64,000 nucleotides of DNA, from assembly GCF_028583425.1 (NCBI RefSeq), contig NC_072801.1, forward strand, positions 62,263,766 to 62,327,765, in the 5' to 3' direction. Both the position numbers and the translations under genes were made by a program. Numbering within the stretch: position 1 is the first letter of the stretch; each line of letters starts with the position of its first letter. This document shows, piece by piece, positions 19,886-29,908 of this stretch. The notes below the pieces were generated by a model, which saw nothing but the letters and a program-made list of their open reading frames with translations, was not told where the DNA came from and searched no databases. This DNA comes from Eublepharis macularius (Eukaryota > Chordata > Lepidosauria > Squamata > Eublepharidae).

Positions 19886-20611
19886 ATGATGAAAGAACTT
19901 AAGGACACGAAATTGGAGCTTATTAAAGAGGTCAAGGAAGTTACACAGATAGTAAAGTCGGAGCTGTCAGAAGTGAAAAAAGGTGTGGAAACGATTAGCA
20001 GTGAATTACAAGGAACGCAGCAGAGAGTTAAAACAGTAGAAGACGCGATGGAGAATTTAATAGACACGCAACAAACAGAGATGAGGCTGGTGAAGGGGAG
20101 GATGTCAGTTGCAGAAACTAAACACATGGAGAAGCAGCTTCGTTTTCGTGGTTTGCCAGAAGTGGAAGGGAAGTCAGCGCAAGAACAGATGACTGAGGTG
20201 TTGGCTGATTACCTGGGGAAGGAGGAGGAGGAAATTGTGGCTATCCTAGATGTGGCGTATCGTGTGAACTCGAGAATTGCAACCCAGAGGAAACTACCAA
20301 GGGATGTGATTGTGCAGTTTACAACTAGAAATATGAAAGAGAGGATTGTGACCAAACAATTTCAAGATCCATTGGAGATTGATGGCAAGACGATTATTAT
20401 AATGAAGGAACTGCCCAGATCAGTGTTATTGGACAGGAAAAAATATAGAGTGCTAATTCAGACTTTGAAGGACATGAATATCAGATACAGATGGGAGTTA
20501 CCGGAAGGAGTGTCCTTTGAGTTTGGAGGGGCAAAAAAACGCATCAGATCTGAGCGGGAGATGGAGAGATTTATCAAGGACAATGAAAAAGACTTACCAA
20601 CAAAACCATGA
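19886..20611 (+). CDS. L1 ORF1 protein (RNA-binding chaperone)
   Basis: First ATG in frame at 19,886, giving 241 residues. Residues about 1-80 form a heptad-rich coiled coil (K/E/L/V), used in the family for trimerisation. Next comes an RRM-like part containing KQLRFRGLPE, then a C-terminal domain with RDVIVQFTTRNMKE and ending in FGGAKKRIRSEREM. ORF1p coats L1 RNA in the cytoplasmic RNP. Shorter at the N-terminus than mammalian ORF1p (about 338 residues). Its TGA overlaps the ORF2 ATG. Confidence 0.93.
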   Translation: MMKELKDTKLELIKEVKEVTQIVKSELSEVKKGVETISSELQGTQQRVKTVEDAMENLIDTQQTEMRLVKGRMSVAETKHMEKQLRFRGLPEVEGKSAQEQMTEVLADYLGKEEEEIVAILDVAYRVNSRIATQRKLPRDVIVQFTTRNMKERIVTKQFQDPLEIDGKTIIIMKELPRSVLLDRKKYRVLIQTLKDMNIRYRWELPEGVSFEFGGAKKRIRSEREMERFIKDNEKDLPTKP

Positions 20612-23600
20612 ATATGGAGTGTAAAGTATTATCTTGGAATGTAAATGGACTAAACTCACCGAATAAGAGAAAAAATATTTTTCATTGGCTACTAAAACAA
20701 AAATGTGATATTGTTTGTTTGCAGGAGACCCACATTAGAAAACAGGATGTAAAATATTTAAAATCTGGAAAATTGGGCAAAGAATTTGTAGCGGCTTCCA
20801 ACAAGAAAAAAAGAGGAGTGGTGTTGTATATAAAAGAGGAGCTGCAGCCAAAATTTGTTATGAGAGATGTGGAAGCTAGATTTGTAGCAGTGGAATGTAA
20901 TTGGAACTTAAAGAGAGTGTTGGTAGTCGGACTTTATGCACCTAACGGTGCAAAGGAAAGCTTCTTTGAGGACTTAAGGAAGCACCTAGACGATCTTGTA
21001 TATGACCAGATAATTCTTGCTGGAGATTTCAATGGAGTGACAGATTTGGAATTAGACAAAAAGACTACAAAAGCACAAAAGAAAAGAGGACTATTGCCAA
21101 AGCTTTTTTTTGAGTTGATTCAACAAGAGACTCTCGAAGACGTATGGAGGAGAGAATATCCTAAAACCAAACAGTTTACTTTTTATTCTGCAAGGCATCT
21201 TACATTATCAAGAATTGATATGATCTGGGCCTCAAAGGACTTAGCGCTATGGACTAAGGAGGTAGAAATAATGCCGATGGTAGGCTCAGATCACAACCCA
21301 ATTATGTGGAAATTTGGAAAAAGGAGAAAAAGGAAAGCCTGGAGAATAAATGAGGACCTGTTACAGGAAAGTGAGAATATGGAAACACTGAGAAGAGAGA
21401 CTAAGTTTTTTATACAATACAACGTGAATAAAGAAGTACCAACCAGTAAAGTTTGGGACGCGTACAAGGCGGTTGTAAGGGGCATACTAATGGACTTAAA
21501 TGGTAGAGCAAGGAAAAAGAAAGAGGAGAAAAGACAAGAGATTGAGGAGAAAATAAAGGCCAAAGAAGTACAGTTAAAAAAGAGACCAGGGAAAAAGAAA
21601 ATACATCAGGAAATCAAAATTCTTCAAGAACAGTTAACAGCAATGAGTAACAAAGAATTGGAGTGGAACCTTAAAAGACTGAATCAAAAAGCTTTTGAGG
21701 GTGCTAATAAACCTGGGAAATATTTGGCATGGCAATTAAAGAAGAAAAGGGAAAAGAAAATAATAAATAAAATTTGTGAAGAAAACAAAACGTATTTGGA
21801 GCAGACTACCATTAGCAGAGCCTTTTATAAATTTTACGCTAAGCTGTATAATAAAAAAGAAGTAAACAAAGAATCAATAGCATCATATTTGGAGAAAACC
21901 AAACTTCCAGAGATCTCGGAAGCTTGGAGAAATAAGCTGAACAGTGAAGTAACTGATGAGGAAATAAATATGGCAATACAATCCGCAAATCTAGGAAAGG
22001 CGCCAGGGCCAGATGGACTTACGGCTAAATTTTATAAGACAATGGCTAATGAACTGGCACCATTCCTAAAAGAGGTGATGAACGGAGTTTTTAGGGATCA
22101 AAGAATTCCAGACACTTGGAGCGAAGCGAATATATCATTGATCCCAAAAGAGGGCCAAGATCTGACTAGCGTGAAAAATTATAGGCCTATATCACTACTC
22201 AATAATGACTATAAAATTTTTGCGAAGATATTGGCGGAGAGATTGAAGGGGTGGCTCTCGGAAGTCATAGAGGAGGAACAAGCAGGCTTTTTGCCAGACA
22301 GACAAATAAGAGACAACTTAAGGACAGTGATCAATGCTATTGAATACTACGACAAGCGTTGTGACAAAGAGGTTGGTTTCTTCTTTGTAGACGCTGAAAA
22401 AGCGTTTGACAATTTAAACTGGGACTTTATGTTTGCCACTATGGAAAAGCTACAACTGGGAGAAAGATTCGTCAGAGCAATCAAGGAAATCTATAGAGAC
22501 CAGACTGCAGCAATTGTAGTGAATGATGAATTGACCAAAAAATTGACGATTAGTAAAGGAACAAGACAAGGTTGCCCGTTATCTCCATTGTTGTTCATTT
22601 TAGTATTGGAGATTCTGATGATACAAATTCGACAAGATGAGGAAATACGAGGAATAAAAATAAAGGACTATTCATATAAGGTCAGAGCATTTGCAGACGA
22701 CATAATGTTAATTGTAGAAGACCCACTGGAGAACATGCCAAAAGTGATAGACAAGATCAAGGAGTTTGGAGATTTGGCAGGTTTCTTCATTAACAAAAAG
22801 AAGTCAAAGATATTATGCAAAAACATGACTAAGCAGAAACAACAATTGTTAATGGAAACAACGGATTGTGAAGTAACTAGTAAGGTGAAATACTTGGGAG
22901 TTGAGCTGACTGCAAAAAATATAGATTTGTTCAAGAATAATTATGAAAAATTATGGACTCAGATAGAGAGAGATTTGATCAAATGGAATAGATTGAACCT
23001 GTCATGGTTGGGCAGGATTGCAGCAGTTAAGATGAATGTGTTACCAAGAGTAATGTTTTTGTTACAGACAATACCAATCATCAGAGACTCTAAACAATTT
23101 GAAAAATGGCAGAGGAAAATATCAGATTTTGTTTGGGCAGGCAAGAAGCCTCGAGTGAAAGTAAAAGTATTACAAGATGCAAAGGAGAGAGGCGGAATGC
23201 AACTGCCCAATCTGAGACTTTACCATGATGCAATCTGCCTAGTTTGGCTAAAAGAGTGGATGACATTAAAGAATAAGAAACTATTAGCCCTAGAGGGATA
23301 TAAAAAAATTTTTGGATGGCACGCATACCTATGGCATGACAAAGTAAAGGTCAACTCGATGTTCCTGCATCATTTTGTAAGGAGAAGTCTATTTACAATC
23401 TGGAAGAAGTATAGAACTTACCTACAAGAAGGAACCCCCTTGTGGGTGGTTCCATATGAGGTGATAGATCCGAGAGCTGTGGACAATGAACAACAATGTT
23501 TAACGTACAAAGAAATAACTAAGATTGAAGTATCTAAACTTAGAATAAAGACGCAAGAGGAACTATCACCTAACTATGATTGGTTTCAGTATAGACAGAT

Positions 23601-24369
23601 TAGAGACTTATACAACTCAGACTTTGCAAAAGGGGGCATACGAACAGAGAACTCGGAACTAGAGCAGACCCTTCTTAAAGAAGACAAGAAAAGAATATCC
23701 AAGGTATACCAAGTATTGCTGAAATGGTATACTGAGGATGAGATAGTTAAAACACAGATGGTGAAATGGGCTATAAATTTCAATAAAGAAATAACAATGG
23801 AGGCATGGGAATACTTGTGGAAAACTACAATGAAGACAACGACATGTATCAATATTAAAGAGAACATTTTTAAAATGATCTATCGTTGGTACATGACACC
23901 AAAGAAGATTGCGCTAGGGAATTTGAATACTTCTAATAAATGCTGGAAATGTAAGAAACATGAGGGCTCCCTCTATCATATGTGGTGGTCGTGTGAGGTA
24001 GCTAGGCAGTTCTGGGGGGAAATAATAAGAGAAATGAGTGAAATTTTACAGTTTCAAATAAATAAGAACCCAGAACTCCTGCTGCTAAACTTGGGAATGG
24101 AGGGAATTCCAGCCCATCATAGGACGTTGATTTTTTATATGACTGCAGCAGCTAGACTTTTGTATGCGCAGAAATGGAAAGTACAAGAAGTACCAACTAT
24201 TGAAGATTGGATCTACAAATTGCTGTATATGGCTGAAATGGACAAGATGACAAGAAAACTGAGAGATCTGGACTCAGGGCAGTTCAACACAGACTGGGAG
24301 AAGCTGAAACAATACCTGGAGAAGAAATGGGAGGTGGGAGGAAAACTGTGGCAGTTTGAGAACTACTGA
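20608..24369 (+). CDS. L1 ORF2 protein (endonuclease and reverse transcriptase)
   Basis: 1253 residues. The N-terminal apurinic-type endonuclease has SWNVNGLNS, QETHIR, AGDFNGV and SDHNPI. The reverse transcriptase core contains GPDGL, FVDAEKAFD, KGTRQGCPLSPLLF and the catalytic FADD near residue 695. Near residue 1112-1130 a C-terminal CWKC...H...C cysteine-histidine motif is present, as in other L1s. It nicks DNA and reverse-transcribes L1 RNA at the target. The ATG overlaps the ORF1 stop in an ATGA arrangement (20,608-20,611), suggesting termination-reinitiation. No interruption seen. Confidence 0.96.
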   Translation: MNMECKVLSWNVNGLNSPNKRKNIFHWLLKQKCDIVCLQETHIRKQDVKYLKSGKLGKEFVAASNKKKRGVVLYIKEELQPKFVMRDVEARFVAVECNWNLKRVLVVGLYAPNGAKESFFEDLRKHLDDLVYDQIILAGDFNGVTDLELDKKTTKAQKKRGLLPKLFFELIQQETLEDVWRREYPKTKQFTFYSARHLTLSRIDMIWASKDLALWTKEVEIMPMVGSDHNPIMWKFGKRRKRKAWRINEDLLQESENMETLRRETKFFIQYNVNKEVPTSKVWDAYKAVVRGILMDLNGRARKKKEEKRQEIEEKIKAKEVQLKKRPGKKKIHQEIKILQEQLTAMSNKELEWNLKRLNQKAFEGANKPGKYLAWQLKKKREKKIINKICEENKTYLEQTTISRAFYKFYAKLYNKKEVNKESIASYLEKTKLPEISEAWRNKLNSEVTDEEINMAIQSANLGKAPGPDGLTAKFYKTMANELAPFLKEVMNGVFRDQRIPDTWSEANISLIPKEGQDLTSVKNYRPISLLNNDYKIFAKILAERLKGWLSEVIEEEQAGFLPDRQIRDNLRTVINAIEYYDKRCDKEVGFFFVDAEKAFDNLNWDFMFATMEKLQLGERFVRAIKEIYRDQTAAIVVNDELTKKLTISKGTRQGCPLSPLLFILVLEILMIQIRQDEEIRGIKIKDYSYKVRAFADDIMLIVEDPLENMPKVIDKIKEFGDLAGFFINKKKSKILCKNMTKQKQQLLMETTDCEVTSKVKYLGVELTAKNIDLFKNNYEKLWTQIERDLIKWNRLNLSWLGRIAAVKMNVLPRVMFLLQTIPIIRDSKQFEKWQRKISDFVWAGKKPRVKVKVLQDAKERGGMQLPNLRLYHDAICLVWLKEWMTLKNKKLLALEGYKKIFGWHAYLWHDKVKVNSMFLHHFVRRSLFTIWKKYRTYLQEGTPLWVVPYEVIDPRAVDNEQQCLTYKEITKIEVSKLRIKTQEELSPNYDWFQYRQIRDLYNSDFAKGGIRTENSELEQTLLKEDKKRISKVYQVLLKWYTEDEIVKTQMVKWAINFNKEITMEAWEYLWKTTMKTTTCINIKENIFKMIYRWYMTPKKIALGNLNTSNKCWKCKKHEGSLYHMWWSCEVARQFWGEIIREMSEILQFQINKNPELLLLNLGMEGIPAHHRTLIFYMTAAARLLYAQKWKVQEVPTIEDWIYKLLYMAEMDKMTRKLRDLDSGQFNTDWEKLKQYLEKKWEVGGKLWQFENY

Positions 24370-25033
24370 AATATAATAAAAGTATAAAAGAGAGGGGTGA
24401 CTTTACCGGGGGAGGAAGAGAAATGTGAATTTATAAGCAGTTAGATTAATTGATTGAGATATATATAGATATGTATAGGTCAACTGATAGAGAATAATTA
24501 ATGATAAGGTTTAAACATGAGGATTGACTAACTAACAATATTTTCTTTCTTTGACAAGATTTATATGCACCAAACTGAATGTATAGAAGAGTTAAATTGA
24601 ATGAGTATCTGAGGAGTTATATAGAATTACCATAAAAAGTTGAAATGAGTAATATATAGAGAACAAATCAAATTGTTTGATTTAAATGTGGGAAATTTTT
24701 ATGGTTTATGATATATAGGTTTATATAGAATTATTCAAAACTGGAAAATGGGATAAATTGTTTATCTAAAGACGTATAGTTTGGGTGTATAATAATTAAA
24801 GGAGTTAATGATGCACTGCTTAATATAACGGAGAATGTATATCTGTTTTAGACAGAGGAATTTAATAGAAGTAAGGGAAAAGGGACAGAGGGTGGGAAAG
24901 CTGTTGGAAGTCAACAAAAGGGGGGGAAAGGGAGGGGGTTAGAAACGAAAAATTAGGGGAAAATTGATTGTAATGTAAAAATAAAAATGTTCTAACCCAA
25001 TAAAAAATTTTTCAAAAAAAAAAAAAAAAAAAA
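24370..25033 (+). terminator. L1 3' UTR, polyadenylation signal and tail
   Basis: AT-rich 3' UTR with a G-rich purine tract near 24,915-24,940 typical of L1, then AATAAA at 24,999-25,004 and the A-tail up to the target duplication. Confidence 0.85.
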
Positions 25034-25050
25034 AGAACAATTTTTCTCTC

Positions 25051-26421
25051 ACATGCAGATTTATGAAGATTTAATTAACAGATTAATTGATCAACCATGG
25101 TGTCCTCAACAGTGTTATACCCTTCTAAGTCCATTGAAATCAAAGAAGGGTTTACATTTATTTGGGATTTCACTGTTAAACTTATAAAAGTTCATTGACT
25201 AGGATTTCTTGACTCGAATGACAACTCTAGTGAGATCCATTGTTGGAGAAAAAAGAGCCCTTGAGCCCTTTTCTCTCTCTCTCTCTTTTCAATTACTTAT
25301 TTTCAAAGAATGGCAGATCCATAGTTTCCCCTTTATCTCTCTTAGATTTCTTCTCACTTTCAGATATACTTTCTCCTCTTCAGCTGTAACTGGTTTCCTG
25401 CTGGGCTTTTTGAGAACTGATTATTGATTTTGGCTATATTTGTAGCAAATGAGGTATTTGGTGTTGCCTGGGCTGAATCTCGCTATAGAGAGAATGTTCT
25501 CAGCCAAGAAACACTGCAAGAGAAGGTTATCCTGCTCATTGCTAGAGGGAAGTGGCACGGCTTGTTCTGGGCTGAGATGAGAAAACAGATTCCTGTGTAG
25601 GAGAACAGAAGCTTTATGGGCTATCAAGGCAAGAACTGAATAGGGGGGAAAGAAGAAATAAAAAGGGCTTACTTGTGCCTTACAGATTTATTTATATGGC
25701 ATTGTGAATTGCATACAGCGCTTTACAGAGTACTAGAAAAGAAGGCTGTCCTCCAAGGAGTCCCAGTTTTATGTTACAAGGAAGAGAAGGGAAGTGGAGA
25801 TAAACAAGGGGATGGACGTGCATACAGTTAAACATACTTAGTAAGGGAGGGGGACCAAGAGGTGGTGCTCGAGCTTTCCCAGAAAAGGGGAGTTGAGAAG
25901 AGAGAGTAGAATAATGTTAGCGAAGCATCATCAGGCTGGTGTTCTGGAAGGCAGCTCCAGGCATGATGGGCAGCAGGGGAGGGTCTTCTGATGGAGCAGG
26001 GAACATCTGAATGGTGGTCCTAGAAGAACGAAGCCCACAGGCATGAATAATGGGTGGGGAGGGCAAGGCTATGGCAGCCTTGGAAGGTATGAACTGTCAC
26101 AATAATATGTGTATGTGGGTAGGATGAAGCACCTTCTCCTTATGTGCTCTGGTCCCAGTCCAGGTTGGGTCCACGTCTGCTTGGGAATTCTCTAGCAAGG
26201 AACAGCTGGCACACCGGTGATTGAAAGTCCACAAGGACTTTGCAACATGTGGATTGGTTGTTGTGGGGCAACTGAATGGGGAGGGGCTTGAGCTTCTCTG
26301 GGATATTGACCACCGTGGGAAGCATGATGCTGGACAAGATAAACGTTTGGTCTGATACATTAGGGTTCTTTTTATATGCTCACATTCTTAGCTAACAAGC
26401 AGAGATAGCAGTGAGAAGTAT

Positions 26422-26424
<3 letters not shown>
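25051..26424. other. Intergenic DNA, no recognised gene
   Basis: No exon identified. A TTTATTTATATGGCATTG stretch near 25,688 followed by a purine-rich block resembles the 3' end of an old retroelement, but the family is unclear. Confidence 0.5.
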
Positions 26425-26453
<29 letters not shown>

Positions 26454-26686
26454 CAATTTATATACTGCCCTTCAGGACAACTTAACACCCACTCAGAGTG
26501 GTTTACAAAGTGTATTCTTATTATCCTTACAACAATCCCCCTGTGAAGTGGGTGGGGCTGAGAGAGCTTGGAGAAGCTGTGACTAACCCAAGGTCGCCCA
26601 AGTGGCTTCAAGCTGAGGAGTGGGGAAGCAAACTGATTCTCCAGATTAGAGTCCTGCTGCTCTTAACTACTACACCAAACTGGCTT
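26425..26686 (-). mobile_element. tRNA-derived SINE (copy 1)
   Basis: On the minus strand it begins GCCAGTTTGGTGTAGTAGTT, a tRNA-like box A region, and runs to a tail reading TTGTCCTGAAGGGCAGTATA followed by (ATT)n, seen on + as (AAT)n at 26,425-26,452. The box B region is degraded. A second copy of the same family is at 29,909. Confidence 0.75.
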
Positions 26687-26852
26687 TGGAGAAAGTGGAA
26701 CTTTGGCCAGCCAATGTTATGCTGTTTCACATTCTCCATTCCTGGGAAGTTCCAAGCTGCTCTTATGGAGTCACTTATCTCTGTGTGAGAAGAAGCAGAG
26801 GGTACAGGCAACACAGTAAGGATGTAGAACCAAGCAGGCAGGCAAGCAGTGC

Positions 26853-27498
26853 AGGGTTAGCAACTTCAAGGTGGGGCCTGGTGTTCACCTGGAATTACTC
26901 CAGTGTACAGAGATTCAGCTCCCTTGGAACATGGCAGTTTTGTAAGGTGGATGCTACGGTATTCTGCAGAGTCTAGAAAAAAAGAGTCATTCTAAAATGA
27001 CACTACATTGCTGCTGAGTTGCCTCAGGGCCGGATCTAGGGTTGCTGGCGCCCAGGGCAACCCTAGTCCAATCCCTTGCGCGCACGCGCATGCGCGCGCA
27101 CACGCTCGCAGCGCACATGCTCCCAGTGCTGCGTGTGGTGACTTCTGTGACATCATCACACAGGGTGGAGCGTGCCACCAGCACGGTATGCCGGTGGAGG
27201 AAGCATGCAGGGCTGGGAAGCTGCCCGTGCCATTCACCTCCCCGCAGGACAGGGGGCAGCCAGCCGCCCCCTGTCCTGCGGGGCAGGCGAAAGTCAGTGC
27301 GGGGGGCTGCGAGGCTTCCCCTGCTGCCACCCGTGCGCTCCCGGCAGCTGGCAGCTGCTCCCAGCACCCCCTCCCTGGCGGTGCTGGGGGCAGACTACCC
27401 CCCTGCCCCCCCTTGATCCAGCCCTGAGTTGCCTCCCCTCCCAAACTCCACACTCCCCAAATAACCAGGAATTTCCTGAGCTGGAGTTGTCAGCACTA
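26853..27498. mobile_element. Small hAT-type element, split by a later hAT
   Basis: Degraded copy of the TAGGGTTGCCAG family: the left part begins AGGGTTAGCAACTTCAAGG and the right part ends near GGAGTTGTCAGCACTA. It is interrupted by the GC-rich hAT element at 27,025-27,426, whose 8-bp duplication AGTTGCCT is this element's own sequence. Confidence 0.65.
27025..27426. mobile_element. Non-autonomous hAT element, GC-rich, nested
   Basis: Ends CAGGGCCGGATCTAG and TTGATCCAGCCCTG form imperfect terminal inverted repeats. A perfect 8-bp target duplication AGTTGCCT flanks it (27,017-27,024 and 27,427-27,434), the hAT signature. The interior has an alternating purine-pyrimidine CGCGCACGCGCATGCGCGCG-type run near 27,078. 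Open frames here are compositional and not taken as genes. Confidence 0.85.
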
Positions 27499-27539
27499 AA
27501 GCAATATCAGTTCCAAGAGAACATCAGCACTCTGAAGCC

Positions 27540-27700
27540 TTTTTATTTATGCCGCGTATAGTCTGCCTTTTTCACTGACTCAAGGCGGATTACATGGAGT
27601 GAGATTAGCACAGTCAATATCAAGGAGTGTGAGAGTGTGACTGTGAGATTAGCACAGTCAATATCATTTCAAAAAATAAGGCCATAAGATAAATAAATGT
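27540..27700 (-). repeat. Retroelement 3'-end fragment with internal duplication
   Basis: On + it reads TTTTTATTTATGCCGCG then CTCAAGGCGGATTACA, the reversed 3' end common to squamate SINEs/LINEs. GTGAGATTAGCACAGTCAATATCA occurs twice in slightly different contexts (near 27,599 and 27,644), a local tandem duplication. Confidence 0.5.
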
Positions 27701-28261
27701 GAGTGTACAAAGACATAACATTAGCAAAAATCCAATTCAAAATGGAAGATATGCTGAAACAGAGCATAAGGACTGGCATTAGACAATATAGAACGACCCA
27801 GTAGGATCATAGTTAAGCAATAGGTAGAGTACGTGCTTAAATCAACGGACAAGACATACGGCAACTTAGTGGTGAAGTCTATGGTCCCTAACTCGTTATG
27901 GAAGCATCTCTCTGAGATCCTCTCCCTACAATACAGCCCTCCTGTCTGTGTAAAAAGCCCTTTTGAATAATTCAGTTTTGCTGTTTCACCTTCTGATTTT
28001 ACACATTGGCAACATAGTTCCGTTATGTTTTACATGGAGTCCATCTCTTTTGTACAGACTTGGCTTACCCCAATCTTTTTTCTGATGCTGCAGTCTCCAG
28101 TGGGATGCTGCAATGCTGCATATATATGTGAAACTGGCATTTTTCAAAGCCCTTCCTACCTGAGAGCCTAAATTTGACCTCGAGAGTATATCTCTTAGTA
28201 TTGTTGATGCTGATGCATGCCATAGCCCAGCTAACTTAGGCCTCAGTTATGTGTGTGTGTG

Positions 28262-28717
28262 TTATGTGCCGTCAAGTCGTTTCCGACTTATGGCGACCCT
28301 ATGAATGAAAGACCTCCAAAATGGTTGTTGGGGGTTTTCCGGGCTGTATTGCCGTGGTCTTGGCATTGTAGTTCCTACAATGCCAAGACCATGGCAATAC
28401 AGCCCGGAAAACCCCCAACAACCATCGTTCTCCGGCCGTGAAAGCCTTCGACAAGACCTCCAAAATGTTCTCTCTCTAACAGACCTACTCAGATCCTGCA
28501 TACTGGAGGACGTGGCTTCTTTTATTGAGTCAAGCCACCTCGTTTGAGCTCTTCCTTTTTTCCTGCTGCCTTCCACTTTTCCTAGCATTATTGACTTTTC
28601 CAGAGAATCTTGTCTTCTCATGATGTGACCAAAGTAAGATAGCTTTAGTCTTGTCATTTTAGCTTCTAAGGAGAATTCCGGCTTGATTTGATCTAGTACC
28701 CACTTATTTGTCTTCAA
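28262..28717 (-). mobile_element. BovB (RTE) LINE 3' fragment, interrupted
   Basis: The minus strand encodes the C-terminal part of a BovB-type ORF: LKLSYFGHIMRRQDSLEKS, then MLGKVEGSRKKGRAQTRWLD, ending HRVAISRKRLDGT. It is split by a palindromic insert at 28,324-28,454. BovB is abundant in squamates and known for horizontal transfer between vertebrates. Confidence 0.9.
28324..28454. mobile_element. Palindromic insert in BovB with 13-bp target duplication
   Basis: Two nearly perfect inverted arms of about 48 bp meet at TTC near 28,372: left arm from GTTGTTGGGGGTTTTCCGGG, right arm ending CGGAAAACCCCCAACAAC. A unique tail ending AAGCCTTCGACAA follows. A perfect GACCTCCAAAATG lies at 28,311-28,323 and again at 28,455-28,467, so the insert duplicated 13 bp of BovB. 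Arm sequence matches the repeat at 17,401. An inverted arm at one end plus a long variable target duplication is compatible with a Penelope-like element; this naming is inference. Confidence 0.8.
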
Positions 28718-28895
28718 TTATACATTATAGTTTTTCTCATGTTTATTTTAAATGATACCCCCATGTGTCTGTTGAGATTGCTTTATCAAGGAGGAGAACA
28801 GTGTGGGGAGAAAGGCAAGCATTAGCCCTTTCCTTCCTTGCTGGAATAAACTACCCCATGAGGCTCGCTGGGGAAACCATACAGTTACTTGTCAG

Positions 28896-29060
28896 CAGGG
28901 TTTTTTTCTGGGAAAAGAGGTGGCAGAACTCTCAAGAGGGAAATTAGGAAGAAACACACAGGTTTCTTTGAAATAAAATTATTTTCAAGAACTATTGCCA
29001 AGTATTTTCAAGAGGCTCCGGAACTCCGTTCCACCGCGTTCCCCCTGAAAAAAAGCCCTG
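28896..29060. mobile_element. Small hAT-type element (165 bp)
   Basis: Ends CAGGGTTTTTTTCTGGG and CCCTGAAAAAAAGCCCTG are inverted repeats. Flanks CTTGTCAG (28,888-28,895) and TTTGTCAG (29,061-29,068) are an 8-bp duplication with one mismatch. The GAACTCCGTTCC motif inside relates it to the 435-bp element at 36,291. Confidence 0.8.
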
Positions 29061-29209
29061 TTTGTCAGTGTTCCCCAGCAGGAGTAACAACAGCTGGGGG
29101 AAGGGGCTTTTTCTAGTGAGAAAACAGCAAAGAAAGGGTTAACATTTCCCTCCCTCTCTCCCTACTCCATTCTCCTCCTAGATAAAGCAGTCCTAGAGAT
29201 TGCATTTGC

Positions 29210-29421
29210 CATGACCTGGATAGCTCAGGTGAGCCTGATCTCAAATCTCAGAAGCTAAGCAGGGTTGGCCTTGGTTAGTAATTGGATGGGAGACCTCCAA
29301 CAAAGACGAGGGTTGCAGAGCCAGGCAATGGCAAACCACCTATGTTAGTATCTTGCCATGAAAGCCCCACCAGGGGTTGCCATAAGTCAGCTATGACTTG
29401 AGGGCAATCTCCACCATCACC
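29210..29421 (+). mobile_element. 5S rRNA-derived SINE (copy 1)
   Basis: The head matches 5S rRNA: AGAAGCTAAGCAGGGTTGG (box A region) and GGATGGGAGACC (box C region), spaced as in a 5S gene, followed by a non-5S body (AGGCAATGGCAAACCACCT). A 15-bp target duplication AGAGATTGCATTTGC (29,195-29,209) recurs with one change at 29,422-29,436. The head retains internal polymerase III promoter elements. Confidence 0.9.
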
Positions 29422-29671
29422 AGAGACTGCATTTGCATTAGAAAAAAAAGTGGAAACCATAGCCTATAGCTGATCTTAGCTGCCTGTGTATATAGTTGCA
29501 AAATAATCCACCAGCAGCCATCACTGGGAATTTTGAAAAACATTGTATTAGAAGAATATTATGTTTTATTCCCCACCCACCCCACCCCCAGCAAATGAAA
29601 GCTAGGAGGATTTGCTTGAGATTCTTTCTTTTTGGCTGGATGGAGCAAACATGCTCTCCATGAGGACCAAG

Positions 29672-29874
29672 TAGGGTTTGGACATTCCTGGAGATTTAGC
29701 AGAGGAGCTTGAAGAGGGTGGGGTTTAGGGAGAGGAGGGACCTCAGTGGGGTATAATGCCATAGAATCCCCCGTCTAAAGCAGCCATTTTCTCCAGGGGA
29801 CTGGTTCTCTGTCATCTGAGGATTACTTGTAATTCTGGGAGATCTCCAGACCCTACCTGGATGCTGGCAACCTA
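29672..29874. mobile_element. TAGGGTTGCC-family hAT element
   Basis: Starts TAGGGTTTGGACATTCC and ends GATGCTGGCAACCTA, with internal CAGCCATTTTCTCCAGGGGA shared with the copy at 47,020. Flanks GGACCAAG and GTGCCAAG agree at six of eight bases. Confidence 0.75.
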
Positions 29875-29908
29875 GTGCCAAGTCAGCTGTAATATTTTTA
29901 GCTGAACT

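Larger units (their letters stand above)
18907..25050 (+). mobile_element. Full-length L1 LINE with target-site duplications
   Basis: A complete L1 retrotransposon at 18,924-25,033, flanked by a perfect 17-bp duplication AGAACAATTTTTCTCTC (18,907-18,923 and 25,034-25,050). It has a 5' UTR of about 0.95 kb, ORF1, ORF2, a 3' UTR of about 0.65 kb with a G-rich purine tract near 24,915-24,940, AATAAA at 24,999-25,004, and a poly(A) tail of about 20. Both ORFs are open and the duplication is unmutated, so the insertion is recent and the copy may be competent. Confidence 0.96.

Noticed and set aside
27008-27561. Several overlapping long open frames on both strands
   Set aside because: They lie inside a GC-rich non-autonomous hAT element with a perfect target duplication; open frames on both strands reflect composition.
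28262-28547. Frames encoding GCWGFSGLYCRGLGIV-type peptides
   Set aside because: This is the translated palindromic repeat inserted in BovB, not a host gene.
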